Shown here: in pieces, positions 35,283-46,555 of the stretch
How the letters are laid out: each line of letters opens with the position of its first letter
Position numbering within the stretch: the first letter of the stretch is position 1
The notes under the pieces: model-generated
What the model was told of the DNA's origin: nothing
Databases searched by the model: none
What the model saw: the letters and a program-made list of their open reading frames with translations, nothing else
Assembly (NCBI GenBank): GCA_023897205.1
Contig: JAHWDD010000005.1
Span: 2,046,001-2,110,000 of the forward strand
DNA length: 64,000 nt
Source: Exophiala sp. HKRS030
Taxonomy: Eukaryota; Ascomycota; Eurotiomycetes; Chaetothyriales; Herpotrichiellaceae
Direction of reading: 5' to 3'
Position numbers and translations under genes: made by a program

Positions 35283-36639
35283 GCATCATCTCAGCTGCCA
35301 TGGACGCAATGAAGGAAGCGGCATGCGTTAACATCGCATTCCACAACCCCCTATATGGTCGATTGGCCAGACGCCTTTACGAGGTCTAGAGAACCACTTC
35401 ACCTCCTCTGACCTTCCCTCATGCTGATTGACAAACTGTCGGTAGGTATTCGGCTATGAAAAATTCGTGGGCATGACCAGCGGCTCGGAAGCTGTAGACG
35501 CCGCGGTGAAGATCGCCAGAAAACGGGCCTATGTCGTCAAAGGCATCCGAGATGGTAGCTGCCACATCCTCACGGCGACGGCGTGCTATCATGGCGTGTC
35601 ATTGTCGACGACGTCTCTGGCCAACAAGAGGCCTATCCGTAAGGGACACAATGTGGTTTTCCCACAACCTGGGAGCTCCTGGCTTGCTAATGTTTGCTCA
35701 GACTTCAGCCAGTACCTCCCGAATGTCGGATCAACCGCCCCGAGTGGAACGTTGGTTCGCTACGGAGAGATCGACGATCTCCGGAAAGCCGTGTCGGAAG
35801 ATGGCGCGAATATCGGTGCATTCATGATCGAGCCCATCCAAGGCTCGGCAGGGTGAGTCGTTTCTCCCGTAATCCACACACGAGTACAGTTTCGTGCAAG
35901 AGGCTGACGCTCCCTAAACAGTATCATAGTCCCTCCAAAGGGCTACCTGGAACAGGTCTCGGCCCTATGCAAAGAATACAACGTGCTATTCATCGCCGAC
36001 GAGATCCAAACCGGCTTTGGCAGGGCCGGGTCCAACCTCTGCCACCAACGAGACGGCGTCAAGGCAGACCTGGTGGTGCTGGGCAAGGCCTTGTCCGGCG
36101 GCCTCTACGCCATGTCTGGCGTCATGGGATCTTCAAAGATCATGGACGTCATGTCGCCCTACGAGTAAGTCTCCGTCGTGGTGATGTTTGCATCTAACAA
36201 GCTCGTGTCTAATGGTAAACTAAAACAGAATCGGCACGACAATGGCAAACACGCCTCCAGGGTGCGCTTCTGCACTGGCCGCACTGGACGTCCTGGTTGA
36301 AGAGAAACTGTCCGGCCGTGCGAATTACCTGGGCGGGCTTTTACTAGACAAGCTACGGTCTTTTCATCTACCTCATGTGATCGATTACTCGGGCAGTGGT
36401 CTGTTCACTGCCGTGGTGGTTGAACAGAAGCCGCCCATGGTCACGGGACGTAGGATTGCTGTTTTACTCGCGCAGAGAGGTGCTCTGGTGAGCGCAAATG
36501 TTATTGGCAACCGGATCAGGTTCTGTCCACCTTTTGACCATCAGCGAAGAGGATCTCCTGAGGGGCGCGGATATTCTAGCCACGGCTTTCAGAGACATCG
36601 AAGACATGGGCGAGATCCCAGGCGAAGTAGTTGTTTAGC
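35283..36639 (+). pseudogene. Truncated, frameshifted class III aminotransferase relic (ornithine aminotransferase-like)
   Basis: Coding blocks 35283-35383, 35446-35638, 35702-35852, 35922-36164 and 36229-36639 read as a PLP-dependent class III aminotransferase close to ornithine aminotransferase: TSGSEAVDAAVKIARK, FMIEPIQGSAG, LFIADEIQTGFGRAG and the PLP-lysine motif LGKALSGG. The homology begins abruptly at RIISAAMDAM, so the N-terminal ~70 residues, including the start, are missing. At 36532-36535 a run of four T shifts the frame; with three, the reading continues LTISEEDLLRGADILATAF to a stop at 36637-36639. Its introns still have GT..AG ends, although the first donor is a poor GTCTAG. 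Loss of both ends argues for a recent pseudogene; the single T could instead be an assembly error. Confidence 0.78.
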
Positions 36640-39325
36640 TGTGTTCTACTCTGATTTTCTAGTGGAAGGATTTCGGATACTGAAGTGGAAAGGGGCTTCA
36701 GCCTTTCCTATTAGATGCAGTTTCCAATTAAACTAAGCCTAAAGTGTTTGTTTTCTTGCAGTAGGATTCATGATAAACCATCCCACGCTGACATTGCAAG
36801 GCACTGGGTCTCCATTAGGGTCAACTACAGCAAGTCCAGCTATCAAGGACCACTCAATAACAGGTCCACTCGATATTGGTTGGGGAAGTCTGGTTCAGTG
36901 TTTGCCGGCTTATCCTATAGGGTTGGTACGGTTATCAGCGAGAAGACACACGAATTTCGCGCGTATTGCCGCCTTCAATACCCCAGATCCATATAACCCC
37001 ACACTTGGAGAGCTCTATATCATTGACATTGGCTTGATGTCTTGTGAGTCGAGAAAGAGCTCCAGAGCAGAGTGGGTTCGAGTACCGGAAGAGATTGGAG
37101 ATCGATCGCTAAGTGTACAACATTGCAAACATGACAATCGTTGATTCAATATCCGGTTTCGCAACCCGACAAACTGCTCAAGAGAACTCAATCAAGAAAG
37201 TCCTTGACAGGTTCCGGCTCGAGAGCTGGTTTCACTCGGGCCAGACGGACGCCTCCAGGGTTCCGAAGACATATCATATTTTCACATCGGAGGGAGCTTG
37301 ACAGCACCCAGGAGCGTTGATGGCAATCTCATCCCGGAGAAAGTGCATAGCAGACAATTGACCACTGAAAAGGGATAGTGGCATTCTACAAGCAGCAAAA
37401 GTGCAGCAGTTGTACATCAGCGGGCGGGAGCATTCCCATGAGCGAATTGCTGATTATTTGGGAAGGCCTGATAGTAAGGCTGTTCAGAAAAAAAGCCTCA
37501 CGGAGGTCCGCTTTGAAGAAGTCATTGGTCAAGCCAAAGTATTTGGTGTTGACCTGGAAAGAACAGGTAAGCTCACTGGACCGTCGCATGGTTTGCCCAT
37601 TGTGTTGAGGATCACATGAATGTTGCTGAGCAGGGGTGCGTAACTACTCTCTGGCGGTGAACCATCCAGGAGAGGATATTTTGATTGTCAGCGGTCTCAA
37701 GGCAGCTGGAACTCGTCCGCGTATGGTTCTCTTACAGAAGTCGGTCACCAATGCGAGTCGGGCTGCTGTCACCGACAAAAAAAGAATAGAAAAAGGAGGG
37801 CCATTTTCCAAGAAGCAAAACTCTAACCTCAAGACCAACCACACGCTGGGTGGTTGACGCTGAGGTCGAGGGAAGTCCCTTATGGAAGGGTTTTCGTTCT
37901 ACGACATTCTATTGTTTGTCAAGACACTCATGCCGCCCACAGAAACAGCGAGTGGAAATATTTCTCAAATTTCAAAGACACTGAGCAACGTCTTCGAATG
38001 AACAAATTTGGACCACAACCACTTGTCGAATTGATTTGAGGGACTAACCGAGGACTGAGAAACTGGTCCGAGAAGTCCTATTCGAGTGCCCTCTGCATTC
38101 AACAAGGTTTATAGCGTCAAATCACCTTCCCGACGACTCAGGGAAGATGGGCTGAGCCCGAGAGCCCTATGAGCTATCTCCATTCGAGCAGTCATCGTAC
38201 TCATGTCGCCATCGATTCAAGACCTTGTATAGTTGTGGTGGCTGATACCATTGTCATGCTGCGTCCACCCATTCTCACGCAAGGCAATCGAAACTGCTGC
38301 CCACCGACATTGTACTGCGGGAACGGTCTGGAAAATTGCCGCAAGCAGTCATTCCTTCACTGAGCAGATACTCGTCATGAGCATTACTGACCGCGAACCC
38401 AGACTCCCACCTATCATGCCACTCAAACCAAAGAGATGAGGGACCATATAAACATATCTCTGACCATCCACAACAAAAAAAGTCAGCAATAGTTGATGGA
38501 GTCCTTAACGACAAAGCCCATCTTTCGGGCTAGATTGCTTGATCAATACGGTGAGAGTGGTTTGAGTTTCAAGGCTCTACTCTCTATCAAAAACTCCATT
38601 CTTCGTCAGCTGGTTAGGCATACTCTCAGGAAACCTTGGTTTTCGAGATTAGATGGAGATAGTGTTGGTATCTCCTATTCAGCACGACTTTGTTACTAGA
38701 AGGAGTTACAGTGGTATGATGTCCTATCAGCGAAAAGAGGGTACTCGTACGAAAAGCCTGTAAAGAATGGAGTGTTGGCGCGACTGTTGCCGAAATATCT
38801 CATCTGGCCCTCTTCTCTTCATATCACTACTCCATTCAGGATACCCCATATAGCCTATATTGAATAGACTATCTCGCCAACTAGCCCAAAGCGGGCCAAT
38901 ACGGCAGAAGGGATCGACCACAATCCCGATGTCTTCTTCCCGCATCCACCCAGACGGGGCTTTTTGATTAAGTGTCTATCCTTGAATGACGGTAAGTACT
39001 CCGACTAGATCATCGTCAAAGTGTAGCCGTACTCAGATGTGCCAAAGACTTGGCTTCGCTAGTCTTCGACGGATTGTGGTTAAGCGATGAACGCGGTACA
39101 ATATCAGATGGGCCGCCGGGTTTCTGCGAGAGAATAGGTGGAATCCTCGCATCAAACCGACCCCAGGTCGACAACAACAGGCCCTCTATCACGACGGTAT
39201 TTAATAACTCGGCACAAGAGGCTCAAGTTCGGCTATGCTCTCTAGCAAGGCCAGTACTGTCGTGTGACAAAGTTCAGGTCAAAGTTGTTCATCTTCCACT
39301 GCTAGAGAATTACAACACATACAAC
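36640..39325. other. Gene-free 2.7 kb inside the RAD7-RAD16 insert
   Basis: Only short open frames without recognisable domains occur, for example 36770-37144 and 37113-37301. Base composition and many stops suggest decayed or non-coding DNA. No transposase, reverse transcriptase or terminal repeat could be recognised. The last ~250 bp would be the promoter of the MFS transporter gene. Confidence 0.5.
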
Positions 39326-41063
39326 ATGAGCCACAACCAGGACAATATCGCCTCGACGGGGCAAGACACAGAGATGGTCGTCCTCGATGGCAAGATGGAC
39401 GGGCTTCGTACCCATGCTGATGCGGCCCTGGGCTTTCTCGAGACTCACGAGAACTTCACATACACCGAAGAAGATGAGAAGGCGGTTCTGTGGAAAATCG
39501 ACAAGGTTTTGGTCCCACTGGTGAGTACTTCAAGAGCCCAAGATGGTGTTTCTATGCTAGTACTTCGGAAAACCGACTGACGGGGGATGACTGCAGATGA
39601 TGGGATCGTATATCATCCAGTACATGGATAAGAGTGTCATGTCGCAGACTGCCATCTATGATCTGTTCACGAGCCTGGGACTTGTTGGCCAACAGTACTC
39701 TTGGTGCTCGTAAGTGGTCTAGACAAGCAGCCGCGGCGGCAACTATTATCAAAAAAGAGAAACAACAATAATAACTATTATGGCAGTGCGATATTCTATT
39801 TCGGCTATCTATCTTTCCAACCCGTCCTTGCACGTCTGCTCAACTATGTGCCTCTGGGACGATTCGTTGCGTACACTTCGCTGGCCTGGGCGTGTCTCTT
39901 GTTTTGCACGGCCGGAGCCTACAATTTCACCGGCATGATGATTGTGAGATTCTTCCTCGGCGTTGCCGAAGGCGGTATTTCGCCAGCATTCGTTTTGATC
40001 ACCGGCGCATGGTACAAGAAGAACGAGATTCCCCTACGCATCACCATCTGGTACTGCGGCAATGGCGTGGCCAACATACTGCAAGCTTTCATTGCATACG
40101 GATGCGGCCACATCACCAACACCGGAATCGCCGTGTGGAGGTGGTTTTTCATCATCTTCGGCCTCATCGGTCTCATCTGGGCCTGCGTGGTGTGGCTCTA
40201 CTTTCCCGACAGCCCCATTACCGCCAAATTCCTCAACGAGCGTGAACGAACCATTGCTATCGAACGCCTTCGTGACAATCGTACTGGTATCCGAAATACA
40301 GAGTTCAAGAAGGAGCAGCTGAAGGAAGCGTTACTGGATGTCAAGGTCTGGTACGGGTTCTTCTACGCTATTGCTTGTATCGTGCCCTCCACGTCAGTTG
40401 CAAACTTCGGCGGGCTCATCATCAAAGGTATGAGATCCATCAGGAGTATGCTCTGGAGGCAAAACTGACTAGAGCCTAGGTCTTGGCTTCGGAACATTTC
40501 AGACGTCGCTTCTCTCGTGCCCTTTAGGGGTTGTTGAAGACATTGCTCTTCTAATAACCGGATACATCGCTTTCAGTTATCCCAATATGCGGTGCCTTAT
40601 GCAGTTCTTTTGTAACATACCTGCTGTGGTGGGTTCGGTGCTTGTGTACACGCTGCCCACGTCCAACAAGGCCGGCAGACTGGTGTCTTTTTACATCACA
40701 CAATTCACAAACGGGTCGCTACCTATGATGATGGCGCTCACGACAACCAACATCGCAGGCCACACCAAGAGATCCGTGGCCACATCGCTCATGTTCGTTG
40801 GCTACTGCGTCGGGTTCATCATTGGACCTCAGTTCTTCCTTAGCTCGGAAGCTCCAAAATATTCCACCGGGTTCAAAACCATGATCATCCTGTTTGCCGT
40901 TTCATCATTGGCCCCGCTTGGCTATCTTACCTATGCGAGGTATCAGAACAGGCAAAAGGCCAAGTTCTTGGAACAAAGTGGCGAGGCAAACGTTCACATC
41001 CAAAACGAAGAGTTCTTGGATATGACCGATAAGCAGCAGTCGCATTTCTTTTATGTGACATAG
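39326..41063 (+). CDS. MFS transporter of the allantoate permease (Dal5/ACS) family
   Basis: Four exons, 39326-39520, 39597-39709, 39787-40427 and 40480-41063, give 510 residues with frame kept at every junction. The anion:cation symporter branch of the MFS imports organic anions such as allantoate, ureidosuccinate, nicotinate and related acids. Family features seen are the N-terminal LWKIDKVLVPL, the second-exon YMDKSVMSQTAIYDL, the RFFLGVAEGGISPAFVLITGAWYKKNE signature, the central FPDSP loop and a C-terminal half with six spans. The true substrate is unknown. The first frame is open upstream, but the ATG at 39326 begins the usual acidic N-terminal tail. It appears intact, unlike the two relics to its left, and belongs to the segment between the RAD7 and RAD16 direct repeats. 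Confidence 0.88.
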
Positions 41064-41547
41064 AATGGATCTGCTGGTGGGCGCTGGTTAGGCTTGTCCG
41101 AGGTGTTGAGCCTGCTAAACAACGGGACTGAAGATAGGTAATGAATATGCCAGAAATGGAATTGTTGCCCAATACAGCGTATTAATTAACCTGCACAGTA
41201 GACTTATGTTGTGATAGCCTTGATTTGATCCACACGTCTGAAGCTCCTTGGATAACGCTGTGATGTTCAGCGAAAGGCTGGAGAATTGGGCGTAAAGCGG
41301 CACTGGACCGCAACAATGAAATCCCTGTTCCGGTCGATACATGGAGTATTCTATGCAACCACTTTACACTTCCGTTTCACGTGACTACGCGTCCTGGCGC
41401 TAGGCAGTTGCTGCCTTGTGCCTTGATGGACCCTGCATTCAATCGCCATTTCATTGGGAAATCTCGAGATCACCACCCGTCCTTTTTCCCATCCTCCCTT
41501 TTCGCCTTATCCTCGCCATCTCCCGCTTCTCTCGCTCAACAGCCAAC
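41064..41547. other. Region between MFS gene and RAD16
   Basis: 484 bp. The left part is the 3' side of the MFS gene. The right part, from 41353, holds the second copy of the ~50-bp repeat and the RAD16 leader. Confidence 0.5.
41353..41402 (+). promoter_or_regulatory. Right copy of ~50-bp direct repeat, RAD16 upstream region
   Basis: 50 bp matching 33985-34032. It carries TCACGTGA at 41377-41384 and a full MluI box ACGCGT at 41387-41392, where the left copy has GCGCGT. Its end lies 146 bp upstream of the RAD16 ATG. The best-conserved parts are the E-box and the CGCGTCC stretch, as expected if both copies are used. Confidence 0.85.
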
Positions 41548-44521
41548 ATGGTGGCGAGAAAACGGTCGACGAGGTCTGCAACCTCAAAGAGAACGTCCTG
41601 TATGCACCTCTGCTGAGATTCAAGTATCTCTTAACTAAACTGACGATTACGACAGCCTCGAAAATTGCCACTGCAGAACCCTCCCTGCCCGCTCCAAAAC
41701 CACCTCCCAGACGCAGTGCCAGAACGTCGAATGTTACCGAGATTCCTGACTCTGATGAGGTAGAAGAGATCTTGCCCTCTGATCTCAAGCCCAAGACCAA
41801 CTTTCAGGGAGTCTTCATTCCTACCTCAATTAAGAATCGGGGTGAACCCAACGCATCTACCGGCCCTTCCTCGATCGCTGATTCCCTAGAGTCCAATTAT
41901 GAAACTCCTGCTACAAGCACTGTCCCCACACCAAACGCTGCGGAGTATCAACCCAAGGCAACTATTTCTGCGACTACTCGAGCACTAGAACTGCGCTCCT
42001 CGGAATATTCTCTGAAGCCGGGCTCGTCACGAAAACGATCTGGTAAAGAGGTTCAACATCCAGAAGAAGATGCAGATGAGGAACTTGCTCGTGCCTTACA
42101 AGCAGAAGAATACGAAGCAGCGGCCGTTAGTGACGACTCTGATGCTCAGCCATTGTCAAAGCGTCGTCGCACTGAGGCACATGTAATTCCGGACAGCGAT
42201 GATAGTGACATCGATGTCCCTCGTTCCATCCTGCCACGCAAAAGACTCCCTGATCAGCTAAATGCTGGACCATCTGCCCAGGCAGGCGTGTCTCTTGTCG
42301 ACTCAGAACTATCGTCACTTGGTTCTTTCAGTGATATAGATGAATTCGACTCTGATGATTTTTCTCTTGAGGATTCCACTGATGCGAGCGTCGACCTTGA
42401 CGGTAATGAAGTTACAGCACCACCGACAAATTCTCGAAGTCTCTACGCAAGACTGCATCGGAGAAGACGCGGCTGGTCTCCTTCTCTCCTCATGGATCCT
42501 CAGAAACGACGAGCCAAGCGAGAACGCGATAAGCTCGAAAAGGCACATCCTGAGATCAAGACTATGTGGGATGACCTTCAAGGTATTCAACCGATCAAAC
42601 CCGTTCCTGCTGATCAACCAGCCGGCATCAATCGCAAGTTGAAACCCTTTCAGTTGGAAGGCTTGGACTGGATGATCAAGCAAGAAAAGTCTACTTGGAA
42701 GGGAGGTCTGCTCGGCGATGAGATGGGTATGGGAAAGACAATTCAAGCTGTCAGCTTAATCATGTCCGACTGGCCTGCCAAAAATCCAAGTCTTGTCGTT
42801 GTCCCACCCGTCGCTCTCATGCAGTGGCAATCTGAGATCACCGACTACACCAGCGGAAAGCTCAAGGTGCTTGTGTATCACACTTCTGCCAATCCCAAGT
42901 GCAAACTCATGACAGTGAAAGACCTAAAGAAGTATGATGTGATTATGGTTTCCTATTCCGGGCTCGAGTCAATGTATCGCAAACAGCACACGGGCTGGAA
43001 TCGCAATGATGGGATTGTCAAAGAGGACAGCGTGCTACATGCGATCAAGTTTCATCGGCTCATCCTTGACGAAGCTCACAGCATCAAGTCTCGCACCACG
43101 GGTGTCGCCAAAGCCTGTTTTGCGCTGAAGTCTGAGTACAAGTGGTGTTTATCCGGCACTCCAGTTCAGAACCGCATCGGAGAATTCTTCTCTCTCCTTC
43201 GGTTCCTTGAGGTGATGCCTTTCGCTTGCTACTTTTGCAAGCAATGCAAGTGTCGACAGCTCCATTGGAGTCAAGACAGTCTGAAGATGTGTACTTCTTG
43301 CAAGCACAGCGGTTTCAGCCACGTGTCTGTTTTCAACCAAGAAATCTTGAATCCAATCACCCAGAACGAAGACACCACACTGAGAAAAAAGGGTTTGGAG
43401 AAGCTGCGCTTCATCACTGATCGTATCATGTTGCGTCGAATGAAGCGTGACCACACATCTTCTATGGAACTTCCGCCAAAGGACGTCATCATCCACAACG
43501 ACTTTTTTGGTGAGATGGAACGTGACTTCTCACAGAGCATCATGTCCAATTCCACGCGCAAATTTGACACCTATGTGGCTCAAGGTGTCATGTTGAACAA
43601 CTATGCCAACATTTTTGGTCTCATCATGCAAATGAGACAAGTTGCGAATCACCCAGATCTGATCCTGCGCCGTAATGCGGAGGAGGGCCAGAACATCTTG
43701 GTGTGCTGCATCTGCGACGAACCTGCAGAAGATGCCATTCGCTCCAAATGTCACCACGAATTCTGTCGCCAATGTGCCAAGGCATACGTGCTATCTTGTG
43801 ATGGCAGTGGAGGCGATGCTGACTGTCCCCGATGTCACATCCCTCTCCAGATTGACTGGGAACAGCCAGAAATTGAGCAAGATGAGGAGACGGTAAAAAA
43901 GTCATCCATCATCAATCGCATCAAGATGGACGACTGGACTTCATCAACCAAGATTGAGATGCTGGTCTATGACCTTTATAAACTCCGAAGCAAGAAGCAG
44001 ACCCACAAGAGTATTGTATTCTCACAGTTCACGTCAATGCTGCAGTTGGTTCAGTGGCGTCTCCAGAAGTCTGGCTTCTCCACCGTTCTACTTGATGGCA
44101 GCATGAGCCCTGCTCAGAGACAAAAGTCGATTGACCACTTCATGAACAACGTTGATTGTGAGGTATTCTTGGTCTCACTCAAAGCTGGCGGTGTTGCTCT
44201 CAACCTCACCGAAGCAAGTCGAGTTTACATTATCGATCCGTAAGTCTCCTTCGTTCTCTAGAGTTTGCAATGTTCTTGCTAATGTTTGACAGATGGTGGA
44301 ACCCAGCTGCGGAGTGGCAGTCAGCAGATCGTTGCCATCGTATTGGCCAACGTCGGCCTTGTGTTATCACACGGCTCGTCATTGAAGATTCAGTCGAGTC
44401 AAGAATGGTCTTGCTTCAAGAAAAGAAGGCAAACATGATCAATGGAACTGTCAACAACGATCAAGTTGCTTTGGACAAATTGACACCAGAAGACATGCAA
44501 TTCTTGTTCCGCGGAAGTTGA
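41548..44521 (+). CDS. RAD16: Rad16, Snf2-type ATPase with RING finger (global genome NER)
   Basis: Exons 41548-41599, 41656-44239 and 44293-44521 encode 954 residues. Rad16 with Rad7 translocates on DNA and remodels chromatin at lesions in untranscribed DNA, and carries ubiquitin-ligase activity. The N-terminal ~320 residues are disordered, acidic and Ser-rich. The Snf2 ATPase has [10 protein letters not shown] (Walker A, about residue 372) and LDEAHSIKS (DEAH). A C3HC4 RING ([28 protein letters not shown]) is inserted near residue 700 between ATPase lobes, a Rad16/Rad5-class feature. The helicase C lobe has [27 protein letters not shown] and CHRIGQ. The start was set at 41548 because this short first exon splices in frame and gives a basic N-terminus; an unspliced frame from 41454 is less likely. 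Confidence 0.95.
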
Positions 44522-46555
44522 TCGGCTTGTCAACAATGAAGTCTGGAAAGGCTGGACCAGACGATGAAGAAATGCATTGAGCTGGCTTGCTCTGCATGAA
44601 ATACGACGAATTATGGTGATGTATAATGATCCCGACGAAGAGTGTATGATATGGCGAAGATGGCGAAAGGGCACCACTCTCTGATGAGGGAGAAGACAGG
44701 CCGCATGATATTGCAAGTCCAAAGCTGGAGCGGAAATACGGTTTATTTTTCTCATGAAGCAAGACTCAAGACGGCAATTAGAGCGGGCAGCCCAGCAGTT
44801 GAATTAGATGTGTAGAGCTAGATAAGACAGAGCAAAAGTATTATGTTATTTCCGAGTTGATTTTATTGTGTCAAAGTTGATTGGTTGCGTACCTACTACA
44901 TCGAATGACATGTCAACCACGGAATGGATAAAGAACACTTGCAACTCTCTCCTAGTTCATCGTTCGTTGAAGTCTTTCTTATGAGGTCGACCATGTTGGG
45001 GGAGGATATATCATTTCAGTCACATAATCACGCGAGAGAGAGGGGGTGAGAGGAAGAGAGGGAGGGAGCAATGTTGTCCGGAGACCGGACGGGAGTTGAA
45101 GGGTCCAATATTCAGGGTACCAGTAGTCCACGTCCTTTTAGTTCTCAAGAATAGGTAGGTACATTGAATGAAATGAGAAAGAAAGAGACACGAGAAGTTG
45201 TGCAGGTAATTGTAGAGAGTGTGTGAATGTGATTGTGTCTAGAAAAATAGACACTTTGACAGGTAAAGATGAGAGGTACTCTGTAAGGGAAGAACAAAAC
45301 GAGTTCCGATTATTATTTAATCTTTCTATATACAATCTGTATACGGATACCTAGGTATAAATACTCTGTCGTATGTACACACCATGGTTTCGGATTGTTT
45401 TTTTTTGGTTGATATATTGATCCAAGTTCCATGCTTCGTGCCCGTGTTGTCAATGATGGCAAGAGTCTTTGCAAAGAGTCTTTGACAGTCGAGCATCCAC
45501 CATTCGAGAATATAAGAAGAAACAATGAATGTCAAAAACACAAAAAAAAAGGGCAAGGTTAGATATGTATTGTAAAGATAGCTGTCATCACCAAAAAGGT
45601 CTTGTACTACGAATTGTATATTATACTCGTTCACCCCCATCTCCCTCTCAATCACACACACACACACTCTCTCTCTCTCTGTCTCTCTCTCTCACGTACT
45701 CACTCACTCACACACACTTTGACACACTTTGGTACAACAATAACGACCCCTCCTCCCTCTCAAAGAACGCAGACAACATACCTAAAGCAACCAAATCACA
45801 TACATGGCCAGAATGTCATAAAAGTTAGAACAAAGATTTTGTACCTAGGTAGGCAAAAGCGTATCAAAGACCAACCTCGAACAAAAGACCCCGACCCCCG
45901 AACAGAAACAGAAATTAAAACCGACTGGATCATTCTTGTCAAAACTGTGGCAACCGTCTCTTGTGTGCGCGTGCGTGCGTGTTGGTGTGTTGTTGACGCA
46001 CGGCCTTTCACGAATCTTTCTTCGTCTAACCCTTGGAGGAACGGAGTAGTACGAGGGAAGCGGCCATACAGATCGAAAGACCGACATCGACAAGGTCGAA
46101 ATTACTCGTACAACCAGAAAAAAATTCGAGACGAGAGAGACCGATTTATGCAGAGGAGGCTAAGTAGGATCATGGTGAAGCATCAAGCATGAAGCAATGT
46201 TGAATAATCTTGATTTGATGATCATTTCGAACCGACGTACCAATTCGTGTCGTACCGATCATGACTTGCTGCTACTCCTGCTGCCGCAGCAATTTGAAAA
46301 AAAGAGTCTCGTGAGCCTCGTAGAGCGCCCCCCTGATAGCAAAAAAAGAGAATGCCCACGCATACACACACAAAACCCCGCAAGAAAATCGTCCTGTCTC
46401 ACCAAGAAATAACCTTCTACTGAACGACCAACAAACGCACACCTCAAGCCCCTAAGCTCTATTGTTGATGCCTCATGCTCCGACAATGATCCTCTCGAGT
46501 CATTCGATATCATCAAACGAATAACCTTTTGTGCGCCTGGACTGACTGTTGTCTC
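44522..46555. other. Convergent intergenic region with dinucleotide repeats
   Basis: 2.0 kb between the stops of RAD16 and the cyclin gene. No gene is supported. It contains purine-rich tracts near 45035-45070 and the CA/CT microsatellite at 45653-45717. Confidence 0.5.
45653..45717. repeat. Compound (CA)n-(CT)n-(CACT)n microsatellite
   Basis: A CA tract is followed by a CT tract with one G interruption and then CACT/CA units, seen directly. Any open frame reading through it, such as 45529-45828, is an artefact of the repeat. Confidence 0.95.

Noticed and set aside
37070..37090. B-box-like GGTTCGAGTACC
   Set aside because: No A box or cloverleaf upstream.
34033..41352. A DNA transposon with terminal inverted repeats as carrier of the insert
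   Set aside because: The ends next to the direct repeats were compared and show no inverted repeat, and no transposase was recognised; the insertion mechanism stays open.
45529..46192. Overlapping frames of 99 and 196 residues
   Set aside because: They read through a CA/CT microsatellite, giving Ser/Leu and His/Thr runs; no coding evidence.
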